Shown: one piece after another, positions 36,920-49,700 of the stretch
Layout of the letters: each line of letters opens with the position of its first letter
Position numbering within the stretch: position 1 is the stretch's first letter
DNA from: Neurospora tetraspora
Lineage: Eukaryota; Ascomycota; Sordariomycetes; Sordariales; Sordariaceae
NCBI RefSeq assembly: GCF_033439725.1
Contig: NW_026944384.1
Coordinates: 1,736,001 to 1,800,000 of the forward strand
DNA: 64,000 bases
Direction of reading: 5' to 3'
The notes under the pieces: model-generated
Told to the model about the DNA's origin: nothing
Database searches by the model: none
Seen by the model: the letters and a program-made list of their open reading frames with translations, nothing else
Made by a program: the position numbers and the translations under genes

Positions 36920-38078
36920 TACCTTTTTAAAGATAACCTCACGTCACGTCACTACCCATATCCCGTCTAACAACCGCCGGGGTGGTGACGGTAGACCCGG
37001 ACCCGCCTATCTGTCCGTGAGTGTCCGGGATCGGGTCAGTGGGATGCTGACACGGCCGTGACGCTCCGGATTTGTTGGATCCGGGCTCTTACCTCTCCCC
37101 GGCAACGGGAAGTACCAGCTAATTGAGTACTTGACGGAGCCCTCAAGAGACACCAACACCTCCGGTCTCCAACAGAGCCAGCACTGGACCGACAACAAAG
37201 GCCTTCTTCTCCATGGCACACCGCAATCTCTGGACAGATATACCACACAAAATGTCACAGACACCGAAACCCGTCATTTACATGTACCGCCAACGTAAAT
37301 TTCCGTTGGGCTTCCAAATTTTACCTTCAATAATTCAGGACAGTGAAAACTACCACAACCATTTAGCATGTGCTCGGTGTGCCACTTGCTGTCAGCTTCG
37401 TCTTCACTACCAACCTCTCATCTGGCTCTCTTCCTGTGTCTACCTCTACCTCTACGCTCCTTTCCTCACATGGATACGACTACCGTAAGTAAATCCAACT
37501 TTCTTTGCCCAAGACCAATATTGCTCTTTGCCACCTCCTTCCTCCTCTTTGAGGAGAAGGTACGGTAGGTAAGGGATATGGCGTTGCTACCGCGCGTGTA
37601 CCATTCTTTGAGGCTCTGCTGCTTCCTTTGGCCGACTTTAAGTCCGTCACGGCGCCGCAGCCAAGCACAGATTTTCAGTTGGTCAGAATACAAATGCTTC
37701 ATTCACTGCATTCTGCAAGCAACAAGAAAGACCCTTCGCGCGGACAAACTCCAAATTCCGGGAGCATTCACATGCAGGACCTATGCTTCCCATCCTCGTC
37801 ATCATAATTTTTTTCATGATCTGATGAGACTCTAGTACTCATAACCTGCAGGAGGATCCTGATGTCATTTAGGACAAGTCAGAAAAATTCGTGAGTATCA
37901 GATGCCGAAGCAATACCGGCTCGCGTGGCTTCGAATACCGCCCGGTCGGAAACCCGAGGTGTGTCCGCGCCAAAAGGAGGTACAGGTAGCCGCAGCACAC
38001 GGACCTTAGTGCCTGCAGAAGACTTCAATCACTCGCATCGATAGATGCACTTCTAGCGGGGCTTATGCCCTCACAAGA

Positions 38079-38666
38079 ATGGTTAACAACGGGCGTCGAC
38101 TTGCTTGCCAGGAATTATCTGCGCCTGGATTTGTTAGCATCATCAACCGGCGGGGCTGCGCGATCATCGAATATTTTTTAGGCCACGTGAACCGAGCCCG
38201 CTGCATGGAAACCACCGGTGTCCGTCTGCAAGAATTCAAAGTCAAGGAGTTTGGGCAACGTGTCCCCGAGCCCAGTCCCCAATTGAGCTGGTTCTCAAAC
38301 AGGAAAGCTTCTCACGCAGTCCACCCGCCCTCTTCTCTCCCCGTCACCTCCCGCCCACTATGGCCACGTTTTTTTAAGGGAAGACAGGTGCAAAAACCGA
38401 TTGAAACAGACACGAGAGCCGCTTCCTTGCAAATAATAGGGGCATGGCTTCTTGACCGTAGCTCTGCAGCCAAGAAAAATCCCGAAAAGGGTTCGGAAGG
38501 GGCAATAAGTGAGGAAGCCTGGTCCTGGGCAGTTTTCAGCGCGCCTGATTTGGGGACCAAGCCACAGCTATACCTTGGATGGAATCCAGATGCATGGGAA
38601 GGTTTCTATGAGTGTCGCCATGAAGGAAAGTGCTCGTGGAGATGGCCAGGAGGGACTGCTGGATGA
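38079..38666 (+). CDS. Hypothetical 195-residue ORF (weak)
   Basis: One of the longer open frames outside the recognised genes. The C-terminal third is Trp-rich (EEAWSWAVFSAPDLG, LYLGWNPDAWEGFYECRHEGKCSWRW). No signal peptide or known motif is seen. The start context is unremarkable, and antisense frames are also open for part of it. It may be a decayed or chance ORF. Confidence 0.2.
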   Translation: MVNNGRRLACQELSAPGFVSIINRRGCAIIEYFLGHVNRARCMETTGVRLQEFKVKEFGQRVPEPSPQLSWFSNRKASHAVHPPSSLPVTSRPLWPRFFKGRQVQKPIETDTRAASLQIIGAWLLDRSSAAKKNPEKGSEGAISEEAWSWAVFSAPDLGTKPQLYLGWNPDAWEGFYECRHEGKCSWRWPGGTAG

Positions 38667-41600
38667 TACCGCTAACAATAAAAGATCATCAGCCCAAGAA
38701 CCAGCCCGATCAAAACAATATCGTCGGTTGACAAGAAAAAGCCGTCAACTATTCGGTTTCATCAAGGTAATCAAGCCACAGAGCACGAACCTCAGCCACG
38801 TGGAAAGATCCTCTCGAGTTAACGACGGCTGAGTATGGAAGTGTTCGGGAGTCAGTGAAACAGTAGAAGTAATTTCTACGGGGTGAAGTAGGTGTGGAAC
38901 GTCGGAACATTCCCTCGTCGTGGAACGGTAACGAGCACGTTCGAAATGTGTCTGTTCTGCAGATAGTCATCTGTCGTGAACATCTTGGAAGTCAAAGACA
39001 AAATGATAGCCCACTCACCTATCACAGCCATCAACGCCCAATGGTCTGACCCTTATCTTTCATCGAACATGCTGAAAAAACATGGCCTTCCCAACTGACC
39101 ACTTTATTTCTGCAGGTATTTTGTTGATCAAGAGGAAAAGCTACATACCGAGGTCATATCCATATTGAGCCAAAGTCACGAGAATCCATTGGGTGTCTGC
39201 GTGATTGAGTATGGTTGGCACCTCGTGCATCCGATCGGGAGCCTACTTTGGCGTGGACTCGAGGATCAAGCCTGTCCACACAATCGTCCACATGTCATCC
39301 TCACACCACACTGTGGCTGTTCTTGTAATTGCATCGTCATTTCGATTACGGCTTCGATCCTGGTGGTTTGTTAGTGTATCCACATCAGATTGACTGCACA
39401 CATTCTCGCGGCACTTACCATACCATCGGCTTCCTGACATCCATCATTCCCTTCTAGAAGAAGGACCGTCTCACAGACACACAATCAGCACAGCCAAGCT
39501 TCATTTGTCCTACGTTAAGATTCCGCGGAAAAACTAAACGGGATTTCGTTACGGGTGTGACAGCCAGAGAGACATGGAGACACTCGTGCAGGCACGTAGA
39601 CTAAAGCGCTAGGTGAGAAGTAGGAGAGGGAGAAGAACGGAGGAAATCGGATTGGAGACAAAGAAGAAGGTACGGTTATCAGGTTATGATCACTGTTGCT
39701 GATTTTGTGTTGTAGATTGCTTGGGCTAACCCGCCATGCGCAATGTTTTATTGGAGGAACATCCGCATGTCAGGATCACCCGGGTGTCAAGAACAAGCGA
39801 AGCCAACTTGAACATGAGCTTGAAACAAAAGTGGAAGTGGAAAGAGGATTCAGTTGTCTAGGTCATCCAACCAGTGCGGCCCGTCCCTTGGTTCCTTCCG
39901 TGTGGTAGAAGGTATTATTCAGAAAGTTTCTAACCGGCTCCTTCCCAAGTACACGGGACGATCGGAATGTCTCCGAAGTCGGGAAGACGTCCAGGTCGTC
40001 AAGGAACTGCTCTCTCCTCAGACAACATCAAGAACAGGAGGAAGGAGCCGAGAAACCTACCTATCTCAGCGGAAGGGATGAGCGACGGCCACAGCGGCAA
40101 TTACTGCAGTGCGCAATCGAACATTGGATTCAAACGCAACTGCCTTGAATTTCCATAAATGCTCCGGGAGGAAAAATATCCAGCAAGGGAACTGCTGTGT
40201 GAAGTCCAGCCTGAGATGAGATCTCCACGTCGACGTGGGGCAGTCAAGGCTCGATGATACCAGAAGCAGCATCGCCTTTCCTGCTGATACTCGATTATCT
40301 CCATGTCATCTTCTTAGTCAACATCTATGTGTATCTAACGAGGTGTAAATTTGGCGCAAGCCGCGAGAAAAATTCAGCAAGATTTGCTCATAATCCACAA
40401 TCCACCCCATTGCTCCTTCCATGCCTTCATCGGTCAACCCCTCCTTCAACTCTATCAGTCTCTCTTTCCTCACCCCCCTCCGCTCCCCTCATGACGCTTG
40501 TCTCCTCTTTCCGAAATAGGGGAAAGCAAAAAGAAAGGAAGGAACGCCCGGGCTACAAGCCGTTCGGATCACGACATCTGATCTACAACAGAGATCCATG
40601 CTTTCTTAGAGGCGGCAGGCGCCAGCGAACTTTCTGAGATACGATACGATGTAGTACTGGATGCTATCCGCTTTTTATCGATTTGCGCCACATTGTTCGT
40701 GAGGATCGACGACTGGTTGGGATTCTACCCAGACGGTTAACTCTGTCCATACCGATGCGCGTATAGCAAGCCACTCCCGTTCCGAGGATCGAACGCGCAA
40801 AGATTGATCTTCACCATGTTTTGCTTCAGCTTCATCTTGTTTGTTTCTTCTTCACCGCTTCGCTCGCTTTCATGTGCGGATCAATGTCGTGCATTATCAG
40901 ATTCCCATTCCATTTGACCATCTTCAGCTGGAAGGTAGGTGGTGTTCAAGCCTTAGCGCCAGCGACCACTACCCAGCCAGTTATGGAACCGTTCGACTGG
41001 TTGCAATATGCTTGACATCGGTCACTCAGTCGTATAGTCAGAGGTCACTGCAAGGTGAGACAAGCGTCGAAGAACAAGGTGAGGCAAGCTAAGTTCTGCC
41101 ATGTCCTGTTGTCCCCTGTCCCCAGCTGTCTCGCAATCCAGCGCAGCACTGAGTTGAAAGTCACAGGCACAAAGGCAGAAAGTAGCAGGTACCCGTCTGC
41201 TCCAACCTGAAGAACAATGGAGGCTAGACCGCCAGACTGCTTTAAGCTTAACCCATGCCACCGCAGTTGAGTAGATTGCGGTTCGCGGGTTATCATCCAG
41301 TCGGGAATTTCCGTCGTTGAGTGACCAAGTGTTACTGCTACCGTCACTTCAACAATGGGTGCCCGATGTTGTGCTTTGTGCTTTGTGTTCCTGTTTTTTG
41401 CGGTAAGGTAGGCCTGCCCCCCGTCCGTTAACAATGAGTGCATCTAGAAGTTTATGCCTTGCCTACGGTGTATCCCTTCCCGGTCCCTTCGGTTTCACTC
41501 ACCTTTGCCCACCTTTAACAACCCAAGCCAGGTCAATACTGCCCTCCCTCAGACATTTTTGGTCTCCCATCAACGTCTGGTAGCAGTCAGCCTCATCCGC

Positions 41601-42609
41601 TCCTCTCATCCACTCTTATCCATCTTCGCCACCCCATCCACCGTCCTCCCCGCCATCTCTCTCTCTCCCTCCTCCTCTTTCCCTTGCCGTCATCAATCCT
41701 GCCACAAACCCAGCAGCGCATGCTCCCAGCCCCAAGTCAGTCCTTACCTCGTTCCCTGTCATGTGTGTCTTCAGCCTAACCCTTTTTAAAATCCCTTGGC
41801 GAGAAATACCCCGAATGTTTCATTGGTCTCAGATATTGCTCGTGCGTCGAGCCCATTCCCATGTTGAGCCCACTACCCATAGATTAGATTAGGGGAATAC
41901 GAGAAAAAAGTCTTGGATATCTCGCTGTCACTCGCTGTAGGTCGCTGTCGCCTTGTCGCTGTACTATCGCTGGGCTGTTGTTGGGAAAGACATGCAGGAT
42001 AGGCAGGGCAGGGGGCAGGGGGCAGGGGGGCGGGTATCCCTTGTGAATTGGATTTTCGTGCAACGATGATATATTGGTCTCTCTTTGATAATCTCGACGT
42101 TCTTGCTATCAAGAGTGTAGGTATGTATGTACATGTCGTTCTCGATAACGGGTCCAATTCTGGGTCTCCCTTCCGGTTGCTCGACAAGGTGGTCGTCAAG
42201 GCAGCAGTCGACATGGTACTGCTTACCGGATGGCATCGCTTCCGTCCTGTCCACTCGCATTTTCGAATCGCTATGTAGTAGTGAAATCGGAATGCGATGA
42301 CGATCGATGGGGTAACGTACTTACATGCTGGTAGTTAGTCACGCATCCGGCAGCGACCAAGGGACGAGCGAACGAGGAATGATATGATGGATGACCGCAT
42401 TGCCGGGGGGCGGGGAGGGATAGATTGATTGCAGTCAGTCGGTCGGTAAACATCGAACAATGCCATTGACCAATTGCAGCGGCCGGATCGGGTACCGGTC
42501 GCGGTATGTACCTCTTCGGTTCTTCCCTGTTGTCTGCTGCTGCACTGTTTTCGTCAGTCGCTTCCGGTGATAAAGTAAGACAGAAGATTGATTCAGGACC
42601 TGGAAAAGC

Positions 42610-43005
42610 TCATATCGTTCGTGGTATCGTGATTAATGAAAACGGAAAGATGGGGAGGAGACGGAAGCAGGACAGGCGAGCATGGGAGGCATGGCGGGGA
42701 TTGGTGCACGGACCACTCAATTCCTCCCTCAGTCCATTCAAGAGTTCTTTGTCGCGAATGGCAAGCTGCTCACCTACCCTGTACTTTAGCTTAACCAAAA
42801 AGCAGGCCGCCCTAATCCATACCGTCTCGGCATGGGTTAGAGCGGCCACGCGCTCTTCGATGTTGCTGGCAGTGTGGAGGTTAGGTTCTTCTCCTCGCCA
42901 AAAGTGGTGATCGCAAATAAATGATGTTGAATCCTTCTCACATCTGGCTTGATGCTCATTGACGGCCGCCCAACCCTTCGTTTTCTGCACGTTGCCTTTT
43001 GGCAA
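42610..43005 (-). CDS. Hypothetical protein or exon (weak)
   Basis: 131 residues. The middle (EHQARCEKDSTSF, NIEERVAALTHAETVWIRA, RVGEQLAIRDKELLNGLREE) is charged, helical and composed like real protein, unlike the shadow ORFs around it. The plus-strand ORF over the same bases is less convincing. No domain recognised. It lies 0.8 kb downstream of the synthase on the same strand. Flanking splice sites were not resolved, so the limits are those of the open frame only. Confidence 0.28.
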   Translation of the reverse strand: MPKGNVQKTKGWAAVNEHQARCEKDSTSFICDHHFWRGEEPNLHTASNIEERVAALTHAETVWIRAACFLVKLKYRVGEQLAIRDKELLNGLREELSGPCTNPRHASHARLSCFRLLPIFPFSLITIPRTI

Positions 43006-43778
43006 TTCGCGAGTTTGTACGGTAGTGCTTGAAAAACAAATGCGTCATTGTGATGCCTATGTAAAAAGCAGATGGTCTAGGTGTCAATCTCGCGGGACCA
43101 GGAAGGTAAAAGACAGGTTGAAGGACAAACTGCGTGCGCGTAGGGGCGAAGGAAACCAAACGAGCAGAGCGTTAGGAAAGAAAAGATAGGAGATGACAAA
43201 GAGAGAATACCCAAACAGAAAGACATGCGAAAGAACGGAGGAGAAAGCCACCCAGTAACCACCATCGAAGGAGCCGAGCAAACACAGAACAGGAACATCC
43301 TCCTTTCCTCCCATGTCGTGATCCACATAACCAAAACTCCCAAACGCCAAAACCACGAATCCTGACTACACGACCCTCTCCATCTTCTTTTCGATCCCTC
43401 TGACCCTCTCTCCACCATTTTTTTGCGGGTCTCTTGCTCCGGTTGATGTTGGGCAGACGTCCGATTGCTACTCGCATGACGCCCAGTATCGGTTGTAGAC
43501 CTTTTGTTTTGATATTTATACTCCTCCCTCTCTCGCCTGGTGCTGAGATATCCCTCTGTCCCCCCTTTCGCGGAGTGAAGAGTCCGAGATCTCTTGATAT
43601 TGACCGGGTTATAGCGCATGTGGAGGAGAAAGGAGCAGCCTTCTCGTCCTCCTCGCTGTACCTACTGCTCCCCATCCTCCGCGCTGGTTTGCCCACCCTC
43701 AAACGCCATTGGTGACGCCTAGTGGTAGGCTTTATCCATGATCTTGCGCTTGCGCTTTATGGCCCTAATACCCGATGA

Positions 43779-46700
43779 TCATGTTAGAGCCTCCCGGATG
43801 AATGAACCGAGTTGCTTGGCCTAGAGTAGATTGAAAGTTAACTTCACGCACTCAACGAATGGGGACAAGGGAAACAACTGACCAGGTCATCCTTCATCAT
43901 AGAGAAGTGGTTGCCAGGCATGTGCCTGAAGGTCATCTTCTTGACATCCAGGTACTCATCCCACCTGTTGGGTCCGAAATCGCTTCTGTTATCCAACAGG
44001 AACAGGGCATGGCCCTTGGGATAAGGCTCGGGGCGCGGATCGGTCGGGAGCTTGCAGACGCCGTCCTCGCACCAGATAGCTGTCACCTTCGGGCACTTTT
44101 CCTTGGGAATGGGCTCTGCGTCGTAGTTGCTCAGGGCCGTAACGGAGGCAGCGAAGTGTGGCAGGAGCCACTCGGGGATCTTCTTCTGGTCGCCGCCCTC
44201 ACCAAGAAGGCCGATGGAGGCAAACCAAGCGTGCAGACCCTGAGGGAGAGGTTCGATGGTGACAGGGCATGGAGCATCGATGATGATGAGATTCTCGACC
44301 TCGTCGCCGGCCTTGACGAGCTGACTGACGATTTCGTAGGCAATGACACCACCCGCGCTCCAGCCAGCAAGGGAGTATGGGCCCTTGGGCTGACGCCGCT
44401 TCATCTCCTCGATAAACTTGGAAGCCATGCCGTAGACGCCGCAGTTGTATTCATCCGGAGTCCTCATGAAGGGAGAGAAAAGACCCCAGACAGCCCACTG
44501 ACCGCCGACATTGGAAATCTCGGTGTAGGAGGTGGCGCTACCACTGCCGTCGGGGACCATAAAGAGCTGCTTGGTCGCAGTCTTTAGACTTCCAGACAGT
44601 AGGGTGGAGGTTGCTTTGCGGTTTGGGTAGTCGTCGACAATTCTAGTGGGACGCGGAGGCTTTGGGGGGCAGGGTTCTTCGAGACCAATTCTCGGGTGCT
44701 CCTTCTTGGCACTCGATGTGTTGGAAGATGAATTGGGCGTAGGCGCAGTCTCCTGATTCTTGGACTTTGGCGTAGGCGCAGTCTCCTGATTCTTGGACTT
44801 GGCCGGCTTAGGGGCTTGTTTCGGAGCAGCCTTCTTGGGAGCGTCACTGATACCAAGAGCACGCTCGACGTCCTTCAAGGAAGGGTTGGTCACGAAGAGA
44901 TCGGACGAGATGTCCATGTTCATCTTCTCGCGCAAGGTACCAAGAATAGCCAAACTCATGAGCGAGTCCATGCCAAGGCTTGCTAGATCAGGGGCAGCTT
45001 GAATCTCTTCAATGTCAACGCCCATTTCTTGCGAGATGGTGTTCCGGACAAGGCCCTGGAACTCGTTGCTGTTCTTCTCTCCTCCTCCGGACTCAATTCG
45101 AGTAGGACCCTCACCCTTGACCGAGTTAGCTTCGCTCTCATCAAGGGGAGTAGTGACATTAGACTCGGATCCAAGCTCTGGGGATTCGTCATCGGACGAG
45201 TCATCGGACGCGCTGGACGAGATGGGCTCGTTGGCGCCAGCCTTGTCATACTGGGCAAGGTGACCCTTGAGCGCACCAATGGTCGGGTAGTCGACAAAGG
45301 CACCAGAGGGAATATCCAGGTCAAGTTCCTCGCGAATCTTGCCGGACACGGTCAAGGACATGAGAGAGTCAACACCCAGATCGGTGAAGGCAATGTTGTC
45401 GGCAAGCTCATCATGGCTGCAGCCCACCTCCCTGGCAAGAATGTCCAGGACCTGTGCGACCACTCCACCCTTGAGCTTCTGGTTGATCTTGCCGATGTTG
45501 TCGGGTGTGACAGTCTCCTTCTTCTTCTTCTTGGAAGCCGGTGCGGATTTGGCAGCTGGAGCGGGAGGGGGTGCAGCGCGAGCCGGAGCCGGCGCAGCAG
45601 TTCCCATAGCAGCAGCGGCGGCCCCACGGGGAGGAAGCAGCATGTTGAGAACCTTGCGAGGAATGGCAGCGAACCTGATGTCACCGGCAATACCTATCAC
45701 CCTTTCCCCATCAAAGACGTAGGCATCACCAGAGAACATCTTGCTTCCCTTGACGGGTTGCATGCGGATGTAACTGCGGTATTCCTTCTTGAGATCAGGG
45801 ATCTCGGTGAACCTCATTGAGCCCCAGCCATGAGAAATGAAGACCTGCTCCCGAGAATCCACAGCATCGGTGCCGTTGATGATGAACCCGGAGATGTGGC
45901 ACAAGCTGTCGATGTTGTAGGGGTTGAAGTAGAACTTGCCATCATTCTCCGTGGTCTGGAAGCGGATCTTCGCAGTGGCTTCACAGGAGTCGCTGTCCAG
46001 GATGACCTCCTCCATGCCCTGGTAACGACGGTTGTAATCAACCAGGGCACCAAAGAGCTTGTACGCAAGACCGCGGCCAATCTTGGAAGCCTCTCCCCGC
46101 TGCTCTTGTTGCTTGAGGGAGTCAATGCGGGTCTTGATCAAGTAGGCCATCTTGTCGAACTCCTGTTGCCAGTCCTCGAGGTCGCCATAGTAAACCTTGC
46201 ATGTGGCGTGTTCGGTCCTCTTCGGTCCATCCCCAGTGGTGAACACAAGGTCAGCGTATCCAGCCTGGGCGTTAGCCGTGACTGTGAGTCTCAAGATGTG
46301 GCTCTTGGCCGTGTCATTGAAGATGAGTGTCTTCGGGACTTCCATCTTTGCGACGTTGCACCCAATCTTCTCGGTCTCGGGACGCAGGAGCTTGTAGGCA
46401 TAGTCGGCCACCGTCATGGCCATATCGCCATACAGCGATGATGGGCAAAGCGGCGCACCATTGACCAAGTGACCTGACACCACCTTCTTGAGATTCTCTT
46501 CGTGAAGCTCAGATTCAATCTCAACAATTGCCACATCATCCTTGACCTCCTCTCTGATGACTCGCTGAACTGTGGTGGTAGACAGTTGCGGCTTGCTGGA
46601 CCCGATCTGCTTCGCTCCACCCTGGTTTGTGATACGGTTCTTGGTGAGACACCAGTCACCCGTGTACTGAAGCCAGTAGTTCTTTTCGTCGAAGGAATAA

Positions 46701-49700
46701 CTGGGCAGATCGAGGAGGCGGACACACTGGAGGAAGTCGCGGTGATACTCGCTGAAGTCGATGTTCAATCCAGCAGAGTGCAGCGTGCTAAGAGTAGCAG
46801 TGAGAGTCTTGAAGGGCTGAGGATGGTCAGTACGGCGGAGGGTGGGCGCGGCAATGGTCGTAGCACCAAAGGCAGCTTTGACCATGCCCACGGTGATTGC
46901 GTGGGGGCCAATCTCGAGCCACACGGTCTTCTCGTCGATCGTGTTTTTTTCCTGGGCTCTGAAGAGTCCACCTTGGAAGTTGACAGCCTCTCGGGCGTGG
47001 TGGCGGAGGTAACTAGCGTCCACCCTGTCGTCTTCACCCAAAACTTCAGCGTGAAGCGGAGAAATAATAGGAATCTTGATGCGCTCGAAAATGACTGCAG
47101 AGGCAAGGTTTTCGAAGTCGTCCAGAATGGCGTCGACTTGAGCAGAGTGGAACGCGTACGGAACGAGCAATCTCTTGGCCTTGTGGCCGGCGGCATTGAG
47201 CTCCTCCTCCAGTTTCGTGATGACATCGGTTGGCCCACTGAGTACCGTCTCACGGTTGCTATTGATACAGGCAACGTTCACGCTGGTAGCCTTGCTACCC
47301 AACGCCTTTTCGACCTCTTCGACTGGAGCTTGAACGGCGAGCATGGCGTGGCTGTTCATCGTGCACTTCTCAACCAGAAGACTCGCACGAGTGCCGACAA
47401 GGTAGATAGTGTCGCTGGCACTGAGGACGCCGGCAACGTTGAGCGCGGCATACTCTCCGAGACTGTGGCCCATGACCACGGCTGGCTTAATGCCCCATGA
47501 CTCCCAAAGCTTTGCAAGTGCCATCTCAAAGCAGCAAAGACCGATCTGTGTGATGATCGGTGACAACTCGGCGACGTCCTTGGTAGTACCGTCAATCAAG
47601 GGAAGGAAAGACTCGAAACCGTGAAGGCGAGCAAGACGGTCAAACTCATGGAGGCTCTCCCGGAAAATGGAGTAGTTCTCGTACAGCTCCTTGCCCATGC
47701 CGGTGTACTGCGAGCCTTGGCCTGTAAATAAGAAAGCAACCTTTGGCTGCTCAGGGGTTACAGGCACAAAGTTCTCCTTGAGGCGATTCAGGATGGCACT
47801 CTGCGCTTCACTCACGCTCGAAGCGGTGACGCTCATGCGCCAGTAGTGCTGGATCTTGCGGGCGGTTGTGGAGTAAGAAATGTCCGCGAGCGACGCATCC
47901 GTATGCTTGTTCATCCACTTGGCAAGATTTTCCGCGTTCCGAATCATGGCAGCCTTCGACTTTCCAGTGACGGTGACGAGCTGGTGGCTGCGTGGATCGG
48001 GCAAAGTTGGTGCGGTCTTGGGAGCATCCTCAACAAGAATGCCAGTATTACCACCAGCGGCACTGAAGTTGTTGATGAAGACACGTCTGGGCTTGCCATC
48101 TCTGCGCCTGAATGGGGTCAGATGGAAGGCGATGTTGACGTTGCGCTCAGACAAGTCCTTGGGGAAGGTCTTGTTGATAATTGACCCTTTCTTGATACCG
48201 ACATGGGGAGGGATGGCGTTCTTGTGAAGCATCAGGAGCACCTTGCAAAGGGCAGTAATTCCAGAAGCCGCCTCACCGTGGCCGACGTTAGCCTTGATAG
48301 CACCAAGATAGAGAGGCCTGTCCTCGGGCCTCTTACGCTGCGCTGGCGCAAAGACATTGGTAACAGACACCATTTCGGTGCCGTCTCCTGCTTGAGTACC
48401 CGTCCCGTGCATCTCCACGTAGTCAACATCATGAGGATCCACACCAGCGTCGTCCAAGATAGCTTGTGAAAGCGTGGACTGAGTTGGCCCGTGGGGATGA
48501 GTGATTGAGATAGCGTCGGCTGAGTGATTGGTGGCGGTGCCGAGAACAACGGCGAGAACTCTGTCGTTATCGGCCTGAGCATCTTCCAATCGCTTGATGA
48601 CAACCGAAGCGCAGCTATCACCACGGCAGTAGCCATCGGCCTCATTATCGAAGGTTGCGCAAGGCCCCTTCTTCGACAAGAACTGACCTCTGCTCAGACC
48701 GGAAAAAATGTCTGGGTTGGTCATGCAAGACAAGCCGCCCACAATAGCGGTGTCGCAATCGCGAGCCCAGAGAGCAGTACAGGCAACCTGAAGCGCTGCA
48801 GCGCTGGAAGAACAGGCAGTATCAATGTTGAGACTAGGGCCACTGAAGCCGAAGTGGTAATTGATACGACCAGGACCAAAGGCGCGGACACCACCTGTGA
48901 TGAAGTAGGTGTCGACCTCCTGGGCCGCGTTGATCTCACGCCAATCGTCTGATGTCTGTCCGTAGAAGGTACCGATGCGATCCAGTCTGGTAGAGGGCGT
49001 TCGGTTGGGGACGTATCCAGACATCTCCAGCGCTTCGTAGGCTGTTGTCAAAGCCATTCTCTGCATAGGGTCGGTTTGGAAGGCCTCACGGGGTGACATG
49101 TTGAAGAACCGCGGATCGAACAAGCCCGGTTGCTCGATCCAGCAGCCATAGGGAGTATGGCTGGTGTTGATAGCCTTGCCCGTAGGGTCATAGTGTGTCT
49201 TGACATCGAACCTGTCCGGGGGCACAACACGGTGGACGTCGAGTCCCTTTTCAAGGAGTTCCCAGAGCTTTTCATGATTGGCGGCATCGGGAAATCTACC
49301 AGCCATGCCAACAATGGCGAGCTGGCACTTGCCACTGGACCCATGGTTGCCAATTCTAGAAGCAAATGCTTCAGGGGAGATGGGCGGATTGTCCCGGAAC
49401 GTGACATCCAGGTTGGTGTGGGCTTTGATCAGCCCAACGAGAGTTGCGCCGTTCTGAGTAGGACCAAGCGGAAGGATGAGGCAGTTCTTTCCCTTGAAGC
49501 TCTTTCCCCTTGCGATACATCCGTCAAGCACCTTGGTAAACCTCAAGGGCTCCAGCAAAACCTCGTGCACAATTTGCTTCAGCAAGGACGCGGTGGTGAC
49601 TTGCTTCTCGGTGACCCATTCACCGGAAAAACACGACATGACATGGGATCTCGGCTTCGTTCTGTGCAGCGCGTCAATGACCGCCTCGTCATCCAGACGC

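Larger units (their letters stand above)
35601..43778. other. Interval between regulator and synthase without a supported gene
   Basis: Holds only the weak ORFs 38079-38666 and 42610-43005 and one palindrome. Frames at 43077-43702 (minus) are Arg/Ser-rich with no motif. The G-rich run near 42005-42033 is low complexity. Confidence 0.5.
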
